Positions 13,833 through 20,659 of a stretch of DNA of 20,659 bases are shown here, in pieces; position 1 is the stretch's first letter, and each line of letters starts with the position of its first letter. A model generated the notes under the pieces. That model searched no databases, was not told the DNA's origin, and saw only the letters and a list, made by a program, of their open reading frames with translations. The position numbers and the translations under genes were made by a program. The stretch spans positions 1 through 20,659 of the forward strand of contig SKXF01000233.1 of assembly GCA_007128555.1 (NCBI GenBank), given 5' to 3'. The DNA is from Clostridia bacterium (GTDB lineage: Bacteria > Bacillota_E > SLMV01 > PUMD01).

Positions 13833-14575
13833 TTCACCCTTTTCCTCGAGTTGAACATCCTCAGGCGCCTCTCTGCCTCCTCATCATCGAGCCCGTGTCT
13901 TCCCATCACATCCATCATGGCCTCGATGTTGGCCTGGTCAATGAGGCCGCGGCAGCCGATGCAGGCCGAGCCGAAATCCGGGCACAGGGCACCGCATCCA
14001 GCCCGGGTTACCGGGCCAAGGCAGATCTCGCCGGTGTCAAGATCGTAGACGCATTCGTTTTCCTTCATGCGGCACTCAACGCACACAGCATAGTTCGGAT
14101 CATAGGGTCTTCGCCCCAGGAGCAACGAGGTGACAACCTGGACGAACTCGGACCGGTCCATGGGGCAGCTGCGTATGTAGTAATCGACGTCGATCACCTC
14201 GTCCAGGGGGCGTGCCTCGCCGGTATCGTAGTACTCGGCCGCGTCACCGTAGACCTCGCGCAGGTTTTCCTCCGGTGTGAACTGGTTCTTCATGGCGTTG
14301 ACGCCCCCCGTACTGGCGCAGGCCCCCATGGCCACGACGGTGTCTGCCTTTTTCCGGATCTCCTTCAGAACGGGGACCTCCGATTCCCGTGTGATGGCTC
14401 CCTCGACAAAGGCGATGTCATAGTCCCTTCCCGTGGGATCCATCGCCTCTCGAAAACTGACCAGCTCAATCGCGTCAGCCACCTCCAACAGCTCGTCTTC
14501 CATGTTCACGATCTGAAGCTGGCATCCCTCGCAGCTGGTGAAACTAAAAACTGCGACTCGGGGCTTGTCTTTCAC
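13829..14575 (-). CDS. hydD: NiFe hydrogenase small (delta) subunit, group 3b
   Basis: This subunit passes electrons between the NiFe site in HydA and the flavin/Fe-S subunits. The 248 residues contain twelve cysteines that would hold three [4Fe-4S] clusters: proximal Cys15, Cys18 (TSCEGCQ), Cys86 (GACAS) and Cys137 (SCPMD); then Cys165, 168, 175, 185 and Cys194, 198, 205, 208 (CGALCPDFGSACIGC). No Tat signal is present, so the enzyme is cytoplasmic. GTG 14575 is chosen because AAGGGAGG lies eight bases upstream, just after the hydG stop; the frame open to 14683 overlaps hydG and gives an Arg-rich, unrelated N-terminus. Confidence 0.95.
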   Translation of the reverse strand: MKDKPRVAVFSFTSCEGCQLQIVNMEDELLEVADAIELVSFREAMDPTGRDYDIAFVEGAITRESEVPVLKEIRKKADTVVAMGACASTGGVNAMKNQFTPEENLREVYGDAAEYYDTGEARPLDEVIDVDYYIRSCPMDRSEFVQVVTSLLLGRRPYDPNYAVCVECRMKENECVYDLDTGEICLGPVTRAGCGALCPDFGSACIGCRGLIDQANIEAMMDVMGRHGLDDEEAERRLRMFNSRKRVK

Positions 14576-14591
14576 CTGGCATGCCTCCCTT

Positions 14592-15419
14592 CTACAGGGC
14601 CTTAATCTCCGCATAGGAAAAGGCCGGCCCCTCGCGACAGACAAAGGCCGAACCCTCCTGGCAATGGCCACATTTGCCGACACCGCACTTCATTCGCCTC
14701 TCCAGGGACAGAAAGGTCATCTCGGCGGGAATCCCGATCCGTTCCGTCTCCTGCACCACGAAGCGGAACATGATGTCCGGGCCGCAGATGAAGGCGGCGG
14801 TTCTGCCCGGATCGAACGACACCCTCTTGAACAACGTGGTGACCACGCCGACGTTTCCCTTCCACGTATCATCCGTCATGTCAACGGTCCCGTGGTACTC
14901 GACCGAGGGATCGGAGTCCCACGTCGCCAGTTCCTCAGGATACAGCAGGGTGTCGGGCGATCGCGCACCGTAGAAGATGATCACCCGACCGTAATCTTCC
15001 CGTTTGTCCAGGACCGTATTGATCAGGGAACGCAGGGGAACCAATCCCAGGCCGCCAGCCACAAACAGGATGTCCATGCCCTTCACCGCCCCGGCGTCGA
15101 ACCCCCTGCCGAAGGGTCCGCGAATGCCAAGGCTGTCTCCGGCCTTCATCTTCCGGATGGCTCCGGTCACATTTCCCACGTGACGAATGCACAGTTCAAA
15201 GCCATCGGTCATCGAAGGTGCAGATGTGATGGAGATCGGAGCCTCGCCCACACCAAAAACGGAGACCTGGACGAACTGGCCCGGATCATGCCCCAGCTCC
15301 CGCCCCGATTTGAAACGCAGGTGATACCAGGTCTCCATCTCCGTCATCGGGCGAGTCCTGACGATCTCTGCCATCTCCGGAAGGTACACCGAGGCCGGTC
15401 TGTGAGCGGGCGAGTTCAC
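14592..15419 (-). CDS. hydG: Sulfhydrogenase gamma subunit, FAD/NAD(P)-binding diaphorase
   Basis: This ferredoxin-reductase-like subunit exchanges electrons with NAD(P)H. Its 275 residues show the FAD-binding barrel with PISITSAP, the GDSLGIRGPFG strand, the nucleotide-binding loop VAGGLGLVPLRSL, the FICGPDIMF motif and a C-terminal [2Fe-2S] site with Cys245, 250, 253 and 261, as in dihydroorotate dehydrogenase B electron-transfer subunits. GTG 15419 overlaps the hydB stop in GTGA, so translation is probably coupled, and its own ribosome site is weak. Whether NADP or NAD is used cannot be told from the sequence. Confidence 0.95.
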   Translation of the reverse strand: MNSPAHRPASVYLPEMAEIVRTRPMTEMETWYHLRFKSGRELGHDPGQFVQVSVFGVGEAPISITSAPSMTDGFELCIRHVGNVTGAIRKMKAGDSLGIRGPFGRGFDAGAVKGMDILFVAGGLGLVPLRSLINTVLDKREDYGRVIIFYGARSPDTLLYPEELATWDSDPSVEYHGTVDMTDDTWKGNVGVVTTLFKRVSFDPGRTAAFICGPDIMFRFVVQETERIGIPAEMTFLSLERRMKCGVGKCGHCQEGSAFVCREGPAFSYAEIKAL

Positions 15420-16498
15420 GTGCGCTCACCGGACGGGCGCTGGCGAACCTCGTTGTAGACGGTGGGCGGGTCGATGTTAGCCAGGCAGGTGCGAGCACAC
15501 CGACCGCAACCTGTGCAGTACAGTTCACCGTAACGTTCATGGGCATACTGCCCCTTATGGTAGTACATGTGGCGCAGCCGGTCGCTGCGATCCTTGTTGA
15601 AATTCTCTCCCCCGGCCACCAGGGAAAAATCCTGGAGCGTACACGCATCCCAGCGCCGCTTGCGCTCTCCCTCGCCGAGGTCCAGGGAAACGTCATCCTG
15701 CACATCGAAGCAGAAACAGGTGGGACAGACCAGGTTGCATCGTCCACAGCCCAGGCACCGATCCCCGTATTCCTTCCAGGCCGGGCTCTCCTCCCCCGCT
15801 CTGAGCACCCCGGGAATCTCCTCGTGCCCAAAATCGAGCCGGCCCCGGACTTGCTCGAAGCTCCGATCCCGCTCCGATTGGACCTCCTGCAGGCGGTCAA
15901 GTTCCCCGGCACGCAGTTCCCTGACGTCCTCACAATCCTCCAGGAGCTCGGCACCCCGATCGGTACCCACGTCGACCACCCAGGAACCCCCCAGGCCGCT
16001 GAGCATCAGGTCATAGCCTTCGGTCACATCCAACGACCCCATGGCCGCACAGAAAGCATGTTCGTCGCAGGGTTCGAGGCAATTCACACCGATGATGATC
16101 GCCCGTTCTCGCTTCTCCAGGTAATTCTCATCCTCGTAGGTATCCGCAAAGGCCTGGTCCATGAGCCGGATGGCCGTCAGGTCACAGGGCCGTACGCCGA
16201 GGAGAACCATGTCGCTGCTCTGCACCTCGGGTGCCGCCTCCACATCCCCTCCGGCATCGACACGCTCGCCCGGTGAGGCCTGGAACCGGAGCAGGACCTC
16301 CTCGGGCGGGAAGAAGTACTTCTTGGGAGAGCTAAGCGTGGGTATGTAGTCCGCTTCCAGGGATGAGGCGTCCCGAACCTCCTCAAAGGAGTAACTGCCA
16401 CCTTCTCGAGCAACCGGTGCGACGACCCGAGTCTTCTCTGCCAGTTGCTCGACAAAAGCATTGAAAGCCTCCCTCGACACGATTTTCAGTGTTCTCAC
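15416..16498 (-). CDS. hydB: Sulfhydrogenase beta subunit, 4Fe-4S protein
   Basis: This subunit links the diaphorase and hydrogenase halves of the complex and is related to anaerobic sulfite reductase subunit A. Of 360 residues, the N-terminal two thirds hold VRPCDL (about 103-106) and the NCLEPCDEHAFC cysteines. Two [4Fe-4S] sites follow: CLGCGRCNLVC (Cys248, 251, 254, 258) and CTGCGRCARTC (Cys328, 331, 334, 338). GTG 16498 has GGGAGGT six bases upstream. It is the first gene of the operon; the promoter should lie in the 670-base upstream region but I could not identify it. The gene order equals hydBGDA of Thermococcales. Confidence 0.95.
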   Translation of the reverse strand: MRTLKIVSREAFNAFVEQLAEKTRVVAPVAREGGSYSFEEVRDASSLEADYIPTLSSPKKYFFPPEEVLLRFQASPGERVDAGGDVEAAPEVQSSDMVLLGVRPCDLTAIRLMDQAFADTYEDENYLEKRERAIIIGVNCLEPCDEHAFCAAMGSLDVTEGYDLMLSGLGGSWVVDVGTDRGAELLEDCEDVRELRAGELDRLQEVQSERDRSFEQVRGRLDFGHEEIPGVLRAGEESPAWKEYGDRCLGCGRCNLVCPTCFCFDVQDDVSLDLGEGERKRRWDACTLQDFSLVAGGENFNKDRSDRLRHMYYHKGQYAHERYGELYCTGCGRCARTCLANIDPPTVYNEVRQRPSGERT

Positions 16499-17168
16499 GG
16501 GCCTACCTCCCTTGCCTTGAGACTTATCTTCATCAAAGATTGTCCCTCATCGCCCGCCGAGACATGCAAAGCATCTGGGCACGGATGGGCAGAGTGAAGA
16601 GTACGACCGTCGACAGTGAAAGCAGGATTCTCCAGAGTTTTCCACGAGATCTCCCATGTTTGTCGGACTGTGAAAGGGCAAGGCAATGGGAATGGGACCC
16701 GGGCCATCTTTGACAGATCACAGGCCACACCTGACCCGTCTGCTGCTCATCCATAGATCAAGCAACGAATGCGGAAGAATCGAGCGGAAGGAACCTGAAG
16801 GAAGATCAGGGCCGGCACTTCCTTCACAGGGCTGCACCCGATCCAGCAACGGCGCCCAGACCCTTGTCCAATCGAGGGGATATCGCTGCTTCCGTCGGGA
16901 CTCGGGGGCGTCTCCGAATCATAGTAGGCGTATAGGCCGTCACAATCGGGGTATCGCGGCTGACATCCGGCGCCGCCTTCAAGTGCGCCTCCTTCGCTCT
17001 GCCCTCACTCATCCTTCGGGACAGGCCAAGTCTGGCCCGAGCCATGAGCTGACCGTCTCTATCTGTACCCATCAGGCATCCAGCCCTCAGGGCTCCGGGG
17101 ACTGCCCGACGGCTCAGACTCAGTTATGTTGCTAGACGGAGCGGACGACTTCACGACGTGAGGTGTTC
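16499..17168. other. 670-base region without a convincing gene, between ger and hyd operons
   Basis: Apart from the hydB ribosome site next to 16498, I see no supported gene. Open frames exist on both strands (for instance 82 codons at 17072-16824 on the minus strand), but they lack ribosome sites, recognisable motifs and family resemblance. The region holds a hairpin at 16797-16825, an 11-base palindrome TCACGACGTGA at 17151-17161 just after the gerC-like stop, and short AGCCCTcAGGGCT symmetry near 17082-17094. It must contain the end of the ger transcript and the hyd promoter, and may hold decayed coding sequence. Confidence 0.5.
16797..16825. repeat. 8-bp inverted repeat with 13-base loop in the ger-hyd gap
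   Basis: GAAGGAAG (16797-16804) and CTTCCTTC (16818-16825) are perfectly complementary around a loop that contains GCCGGC. A further GGAAGG lies a few bases upstream. There is no T-run, so it is not an obvious terminator. Confidence 0.45.
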
Positions 17169-18506
17169 CTAGCGCAACCCGGGGTATCCTAATGTGGACC
17201 CATGCCGTCTGATTGCGCTCCGTACCGTTACATTGACCTTCATTTGTGGAAAGACCTCCTCGTTCCAACTATCTTGAAGCTCATCCCATGTATCGGTCCG
17301 ATACCGGTAGAACAGCTGTCCAAACCCATAGATATCTGACTTGAACTCCTCCTGCACCGCCCGAAGCGCATTCTGGATCTCCGATTCCACCGCTCGGCTG
17401 ACGGCAGCTTCCAGTAAGCGGCGAACATCAATGGAGTCGAGCATGATATCATGTTGTATTTCGGCGATCTCCAGTTGGAGGTCGAGATCAGCTTCGATGA
17501 GGGGGCGCCCATGTTCCACTTGTGGACTCAATGAGGAACGGATCTTTCTGACCACCACGGAGAATTCTTTCCCTTGCACGAAGGGATCGGGAACCTCGAT
17601 CACCGCTCCGGGCTCTACTCTTCCCACTAACCACAGGTATCCGCGAGCATCGTTCCCATCCAGGAAGCCGACCAGGGTATCCCCCCGGTACACGCCAATG
17701 CCTATAGCGATGGTCATGCCAGGCATCTCCTCGGAGGTGCCGTGCTCTCGCAGCGGATCGAGAATGGGGGACTCTGGAGACAGCATGCCCGGAATGTTGG
17801 TCTCGCTTTCGAGAGGATTGTAGCGCTTCTCGGCAGGATTCTCTTGCTCGAGGGGATCTCCTATACGCTTAACGACAACATCTTGCGTGTTTCTTCCACC
17901 GGTGTGCATCGTAATCGGTTCAATCCCCGGCTCAGAAAACTTCATAAGGAACTCGCCGACGGTGACCTGCACTGTCTTTCCAGCTCGAACGCCATGACGA
18001 TGGAGTCCCCGCAACGTTAGCGAAGGTAGATCCTCCAGGAAAGGCCTCATTAACAGCCCTGCACCCGAGTCACAGGTCGTCAGGAGGGCGCTTCTTCGAA
18101 CCAATCCTTCGCGGGCAATGAAGTCCAGGTAGTTACCGATTCCATCCCGGGCCACGTTCTGTCCCACGATGATATTGCTCATCTGTCCCAAAGTGAGGTG
18201 GCGAGGCGTACGGCGCTGAAGATTGAGCAGGGCATTCATGACAGTATTCCCCTCCTCTTGAAGGACCCAGGATACGGCCTGAGAGGGAGTAATGTCAGCT
18301 GCACCTGCAAGAAGGGCCTCATCATTCAAGATCTCCACAGAAAGCAGAACCTTCCCCTCGGTGACCAGATCCAGGGCGAGGGCACTGATTATGGCTATGT
18401 CATCGGTTTCGACGCGTCCCCAGCAACCGCTCAATGCTGAGGCTATGAAGACCAGGCAGGCGATGACGCCATACTGAACTCTCTGGGTGACGTTGTCATC
18501 GTGCAA
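17169..18506 (-). CDS. Spore germination receptor lipoprotein, GerC (Ger(x)C) family
   Basis: The 445-residue protein is the lipoprotein subunit of a nutrient germinant receptor in the spore inner membrane. The N-terminus has a signal peptide with lipobox ALSGC (Cys28) followed by WGRVETDD, matching the GC-W-(D/R)-x-x-E start of GerC proteins. Also typical are LTLGQMSNIIVGQNVARDGIGNYLDFIARE, a central variable region (here with repeated Asn-Pro and Glu-rich stretches), and the C-terminal domain ending in DIYGFGQLFYRYRTDTWDEL and FPQMKVNVTVRSAIRRHG. The TTG start at 18506 has AAGGGAG seven bases upstream and overlaps the gerB-like stop by 11 bases. It is the last gene of the operon. The germinant is unknown. 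Confidence 0.92.
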   Translation of the reverse strand: MHDDNVTQRVQYGVIACLVFIASALSGCWGRVETDDIAIISALALDLVTEGKVLLSVEILNDEALLAGAADITPSQAVSWVLQEEGNTVMNALLNLQRRTPRHLTLGQMSNIIVGQNVARDGIGNYLDFIAREGLVRRSALLTTCDSGAGLLMRPFLEDLPSLTLRGLHRHGVRAGKTVQVTVGEFLMKFSEPGIEPITMHTGGRNTQDVVVKRIGDPLEQENPAEKRYNPLESETNIPGMLSPESPILDPLREHGTSEEMPGMTIAIGIGVYRGDTLVGFLDGNDARGYLWLVGRVEPGAVIEVPDPFVQGKEFSVVVRKIRSSLSPQVEHGRPLIEADLDLQLEIAEIQHDIMLDSIDVRRLLEAAVSRAVESEIQNALRAVQEEFKSDIYGFGQLFYRYRTDTWDELQDSWNEEVFPQMKVNVTVRSAIRRHGSTLGYPGLR

Positions 18507-19605
18507 CGCCCTGCTCCCTTCCTCGGATTACTGCACCCAGATAAATGAATGCAACCAGTCCCACATGTAAGATGCCTGTCACCAACATCGTACTGGTGGG
18601 GCTGAGAATTTTTCTCATAGCAAATACATCGACGGGTTCGAAATACATCAACACAATGGCCGCGCTGCTCAACACCAGGACGACCCACCTCGTTTCTATG
18701 TTCAACAGGTCTCCCAGTATGATGCCCGCCGCAAGGAGAGCAACACTCACATCGAACACGAGGCCCGTCATCCATATGGAGACCGCAACGGCGTCAAGCC
18801 TTTCTGCTAGGAGGGGAACATTGATCTCCCTGGACAGCGAGAGTACGGGGGAAAACTGCTGAGCAGATTCCCGTGGTCCCACGTAGGTGACGACCACAAG
18901 GAGAATGGATACCAGGATGAATCCACTGACCAGGTGACCCTTCACCACCGTCCGACGAAGGGCCCCTGGTTCGGTACAATACTTTCCAAGGGCAAAGACC
19001 GTGGCGCTGGCACTCGCGAACCACAACAGGGAAGGAAAGGTGGCATCAATCACAGGACCGAATCCATTGTGTAGAACCGGTCGCAGTAAGCCGATGTCAC
19101 CACGAATCGGTGCGGCGAATAGCAGGGCGAATCCCGTAACAACCAGGCCTCCAATCATCGTGATGAAATACTCGGATCCCCGGCCCAAGACGTCAGCCCC
19201 CATAATGGCGCCGTATCCTCCCACGAGCAAGGCTGCGGTGGCCAGTACCCATATTGGCGTTGCCCGGAGCATTGTTGTTCCGATGAGGAGGGACAGAACC
19301 TGGGCCCGCTGTAGGGCCATCAGGTAGAAGAACATGCCAAAGAGCATTGCAACCAGCCCGCCGAGTATGCGGCCTAAGCTTTGATGGGCAAAGGTACCGA
19401 TGCTTTGCCCAGGAAACCGCATCGCCAGTGAGGTATGCAGTATACCGATCACTAACCCCAGGGCCGTGGCCAGGAGCCCGGAAAGCCAAACGTCCTGGTA
19501 AACTGCAACCGTGGTCACTTCAGGAAGCAAGGCCACAGTGATCGATATTCGAATCAAGATGACAATGAAGAGAAACTGGCGTGCACTAATCATGGGCTTT
19601 GTCAC
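18496..19605 (-). CDS. Spore germination receptor permease, GerB family (APC superfamily)
   Basis: The 369-residue integral membrane protein has about ten hydrophobic helices and starts with ISARQFLFIVILIRISITVALLP, like GerB subunits. FPGQSIGTFAHQSLGRILG corresponds to the conserved loop after helix 2. The family is related to amino-acid permeases and helps to recognise the germinant in the spore inner membrane. GTG 19605 has AAGGA five bases upstream; ATG 19593 with GGTGA is a possible alternative. It overlaps the gerA-like gene by 20 bases and the gerC-like gene by 11, so the three are translated together. Confidence 0.92.
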   Translation of the reverse strand: MTKPMISARQFLFIVILIRISITVALLPEVTTVAVYQDVWLSGLLATALGLVIGILHTSLAMRFPGQSIGTFAHQSLGRILGGLVAMLFGMFFYLMALQRAQVLSLLIGTTMLRATPIWVLATAALLVGGYGAIMGADVLGRGSEYFITMIGGLVVTGFALLFAAPIRGDIGLLRPVLHNGFGPVIDATFPSLLWFASASATVFALGKYCTEPGALRRTVVKGHLVSGFILVSILLVVVTYVGPRESAQQFSPVLSLSREINVPLLAERLDAVAVSIWMTGLVFDVSVALLAAGIILGDLLNIETRWVVLVLSSAAIVLMYFEPVDVFAMRKILSPTSTMLVTGILHVGLVAFIYLGAVIRGREQGVAR

Positions 19606-20659
19606 CGGGGTCCTTCAGTCTCGGCGGAGTTCCTCTTCGCTTCCGATCTCTGTCTGCACCAGGACGTACCGGTCTTGTGAGTCTTTCGGGAGGCCTGGCT
19701 ACTTTCTCGCCCAGCTCACTTACTCGGCCCGGAGTATACAGCGTGAGAAATGGGATCCCAAGGGATTTCAGATTCGCTACATAGTAGAGGAGAAGAACTA
19801 ACCCCAAGCCAATGCCATACAACCCAAGGGCTGCTGCCGCACCAAGGAAGCCAAATCGTAGGAGACGTAGAAGAATGGCTGATTCAGCTCTGGGGATGGC
19901 AAACGAAGCGATGGTCGCCAGAGTGACGACAATCACGATTCCCGGTGGTACGAACCCAGCTTCAACAGCTACCGTTCCGAGTACCAGGCCACCAACAATA
20001 CTCACCGCCGGCCCATATTGTTTGGGCAAGCGTATTCCAGATTCTCGCAACACTTCAACGATGAGTTCCGCGCCCAGGGCATTGACGGCAATGGGAAAGG
20101 GGATTCCTCTCAGGGTGCTCGCAATGTTCAACAGAAGGGGGAGGGGAATCAATTCCTGGTGGTACATATTGAGAGCGACATAGGTGGGAGTGAGAAGCAG
20201 AGATAGGGCAAATCCGAACATGCGAAACAGCTTCAGAAAGACAGAAATGGGGAAATTGCTATAATAGTCCTCGGGCGACGCGAACAGGCTGTGAAAGTCT
20301 GTTGGCATCGTGAGGGCATAGGGGGTTCCATCCACCAGTACGGCAACCCTGCCCTCGTCCAGTTCAGCAACCACAGAGTCGGGACGTTCGGTGACACGAA
20401 TCATGCTAAACAGGCAGAAGGGATGATCGCGGATGAGACTCTCAATGGTACCGCTAGATAGAACAATGCTCGTGTCAATGGCCTCCAGGCGAGTTCGTAC
20501 CTCATCAACGATTTCCCCTGGGGCTATGCCCTCAACATAAACCAGGTAAACATCCGTCTGGGACTTTCGGCCGATGACAAGCGGTTCGCAGACGAGTTGT
20601 GAGGTCTTCAGTTGTGCTCGAAGCATGCCCAGACTAGCACTAATCGTCTCAGATAACCC
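19586..20659 (-). CDS. Spore germination receptor subunit, GerA family, 5'-truncated by window
   Basis: The frame is open to the right window edge; 357 C-terminal residues are visible. The ATG at 20626 is internal: the preceding codons read GLSETISASLG, which fits the conserved segment before the LR...L region of GerA proteins. Typical marks are YVEGIAPGEIVDEVRTRLEAID, the soluble-domain end VAVLVDGTPYAL-MPTDF, SPEDYY, LPLLLNIASTLRGIPFPIAVNALGAELIVEVLRESGIRLPKQ-type core (given here in parts) and GPAVSIVGGLVLGTVAVEAGFV. About five membrane helices follow, then a hydrophilic basic tail rich in Arg and Pro. It forms the spore inner-membrane receptor with the two downstream genes. Confidence 0.92.
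   Translation of the reverse strand, partial: GLSETISASLGMLRAQLKTSQLVCEPLVIGRKSQTDVYLVYVEGIAPGEIVDEVRTRLEAIDTSIVLSSGTIESLIRDHPFCLFSMIRVTERPDSVVAELDEGRVAVLVDGTPYALTMPTDFHSLFASPEDYYSNFPISVFLKLFRMFGFALSLLLTPTYVALNMYHQELIPLPLLLNIASTLRGIPFPIAVNALGAELIVEVLRESGIRLPKQYGPAVSIVGGLVLGTVAVEAGFVPPGIVIVVTLATIASFAIPRAESAILLRLLRFGFLGAAAALGLYGIGLGLVLLLYYVANLKSLGIPFLTLYTPGRVSELGEKVARPPERLTRPVRPGADRDRKRRGTPPRLKDPGDKAHD

Noticed and set aside
12297..14048. 583-codon plus-strand open frame antisense to hydA and hydD
   Set aside because: The opposite strand encodes two hydrogenase subunits with every expected ligand; the plus-strand product is His/Arg/Gly-rich with no family motif and no ribosome site.
16518..16540. 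FNR-like TTGA...TCAA symmetry upstream of hydB
   Set aside because: The half-sites are 12 bases apart instead of the spacing in FNR sites, and no promoter could be aligned with it.
16824..17072. 82-codon minus-strand frame in the ger-hyd gap
   Set aside because: No ribosome site, Arg-rich biased composition, no similarity I recognise; it may be decayed sequence but is not supported as a gene.
1..20659. CRISPR array, tRNA, rRNA, insertion sequence, prophage or toxin-antitoxin cassette
   Set aside because: Looked for on both strands; no regularly spaced repeats, cloverleaf, transposase motifs or phage genes were seen.

Overview
The window looks like a chromosomal segment of a GC-rich, anaerobic, spore-forming member of the Bacillota (Clostridia-like). 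Evidence for sporulation is a gerA-gerB-gerC type germinant receptor operon. Evidence for anaerobic life is a complete four-gene group 3b NiFe hydrogenase operon. An AhrC-type ArgR, a Bacillus-type pyruvate kinase with the extra C-terminal domain, a DppA-type D-aminopeptidase and strong AGGAGG-like ribosome binding sites all fit a Gram-positive. Many genes start with GTG or TTG. Almost everything is on the minus strand; only the truncated permease at the left edge and a methionine gamma-lyase gene run on the plus strand.

Left part, read in the direction of minus-strand transcription. A tight four-gene operon (6596 down to 1692) encodes a CapA-type metallophosphatase-like protein, an AAG/MPG family 3-methyladenine DNA glycosylase, a BadF/BadG-type N-acetylglucosamine kinase-like protein and a membrane-anchored UshA-type 5'-nucleotidase. 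Next come a PadR-family repressor with its own promoter (TTGACA-N18-TAGACT) and an ATP:cob(I)alamin adenosyltransferase. A 17-bp hairpin separates the latter from the convergent, truncated permease gene at the left edge.

Middle part. argR is preceded by a promoter that overlaps an ARG-box-like operator, suggesting autoregulation. Its arginine-contacting Asp-Asp pair reads Glu-Arg, so its ligand response is doubtful. Beyond it lies a minus-strand unit of D-aminopeptidase (M55), pyruvate kinase and a small zinc-ribbon protein, ending in a clear intrinsic terminator. Divergent from this unit is methionine gamma-lyase, whose active-site residues all match the Pseudomonas putida enzyme with an offset of one. 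It converges with a gene for a small PUA/EVE-like protein.

Right part. The hydrogenase operon hydB-hydG-hydD-hydA (16498 down to 12534) has GTGA and ATGA stop/start overlaps at two junctions and all expected Fe-S and NiFe ligands. About 670 bases without a convincing gene separate it from the germination operon (window edge down to 17169). Together the genes describe fermentative amino-acid and peptide catabolism with NAD(P)-linked H2 metabolism, cobalamin use, cell-wall or nucleotide salvage, and sporulation.

I found no CRISPR array, IS element, tRNA, rRNA, phage gene or recognisable defence cassette. The least explained items are the 670-base gap, the altered ArgR, the Cys/His-rich PadR leader with repeats around its promoter, the tandem CCCCGGGG palindromes at the start of the glycosylase gene, and the EVE-like protein.
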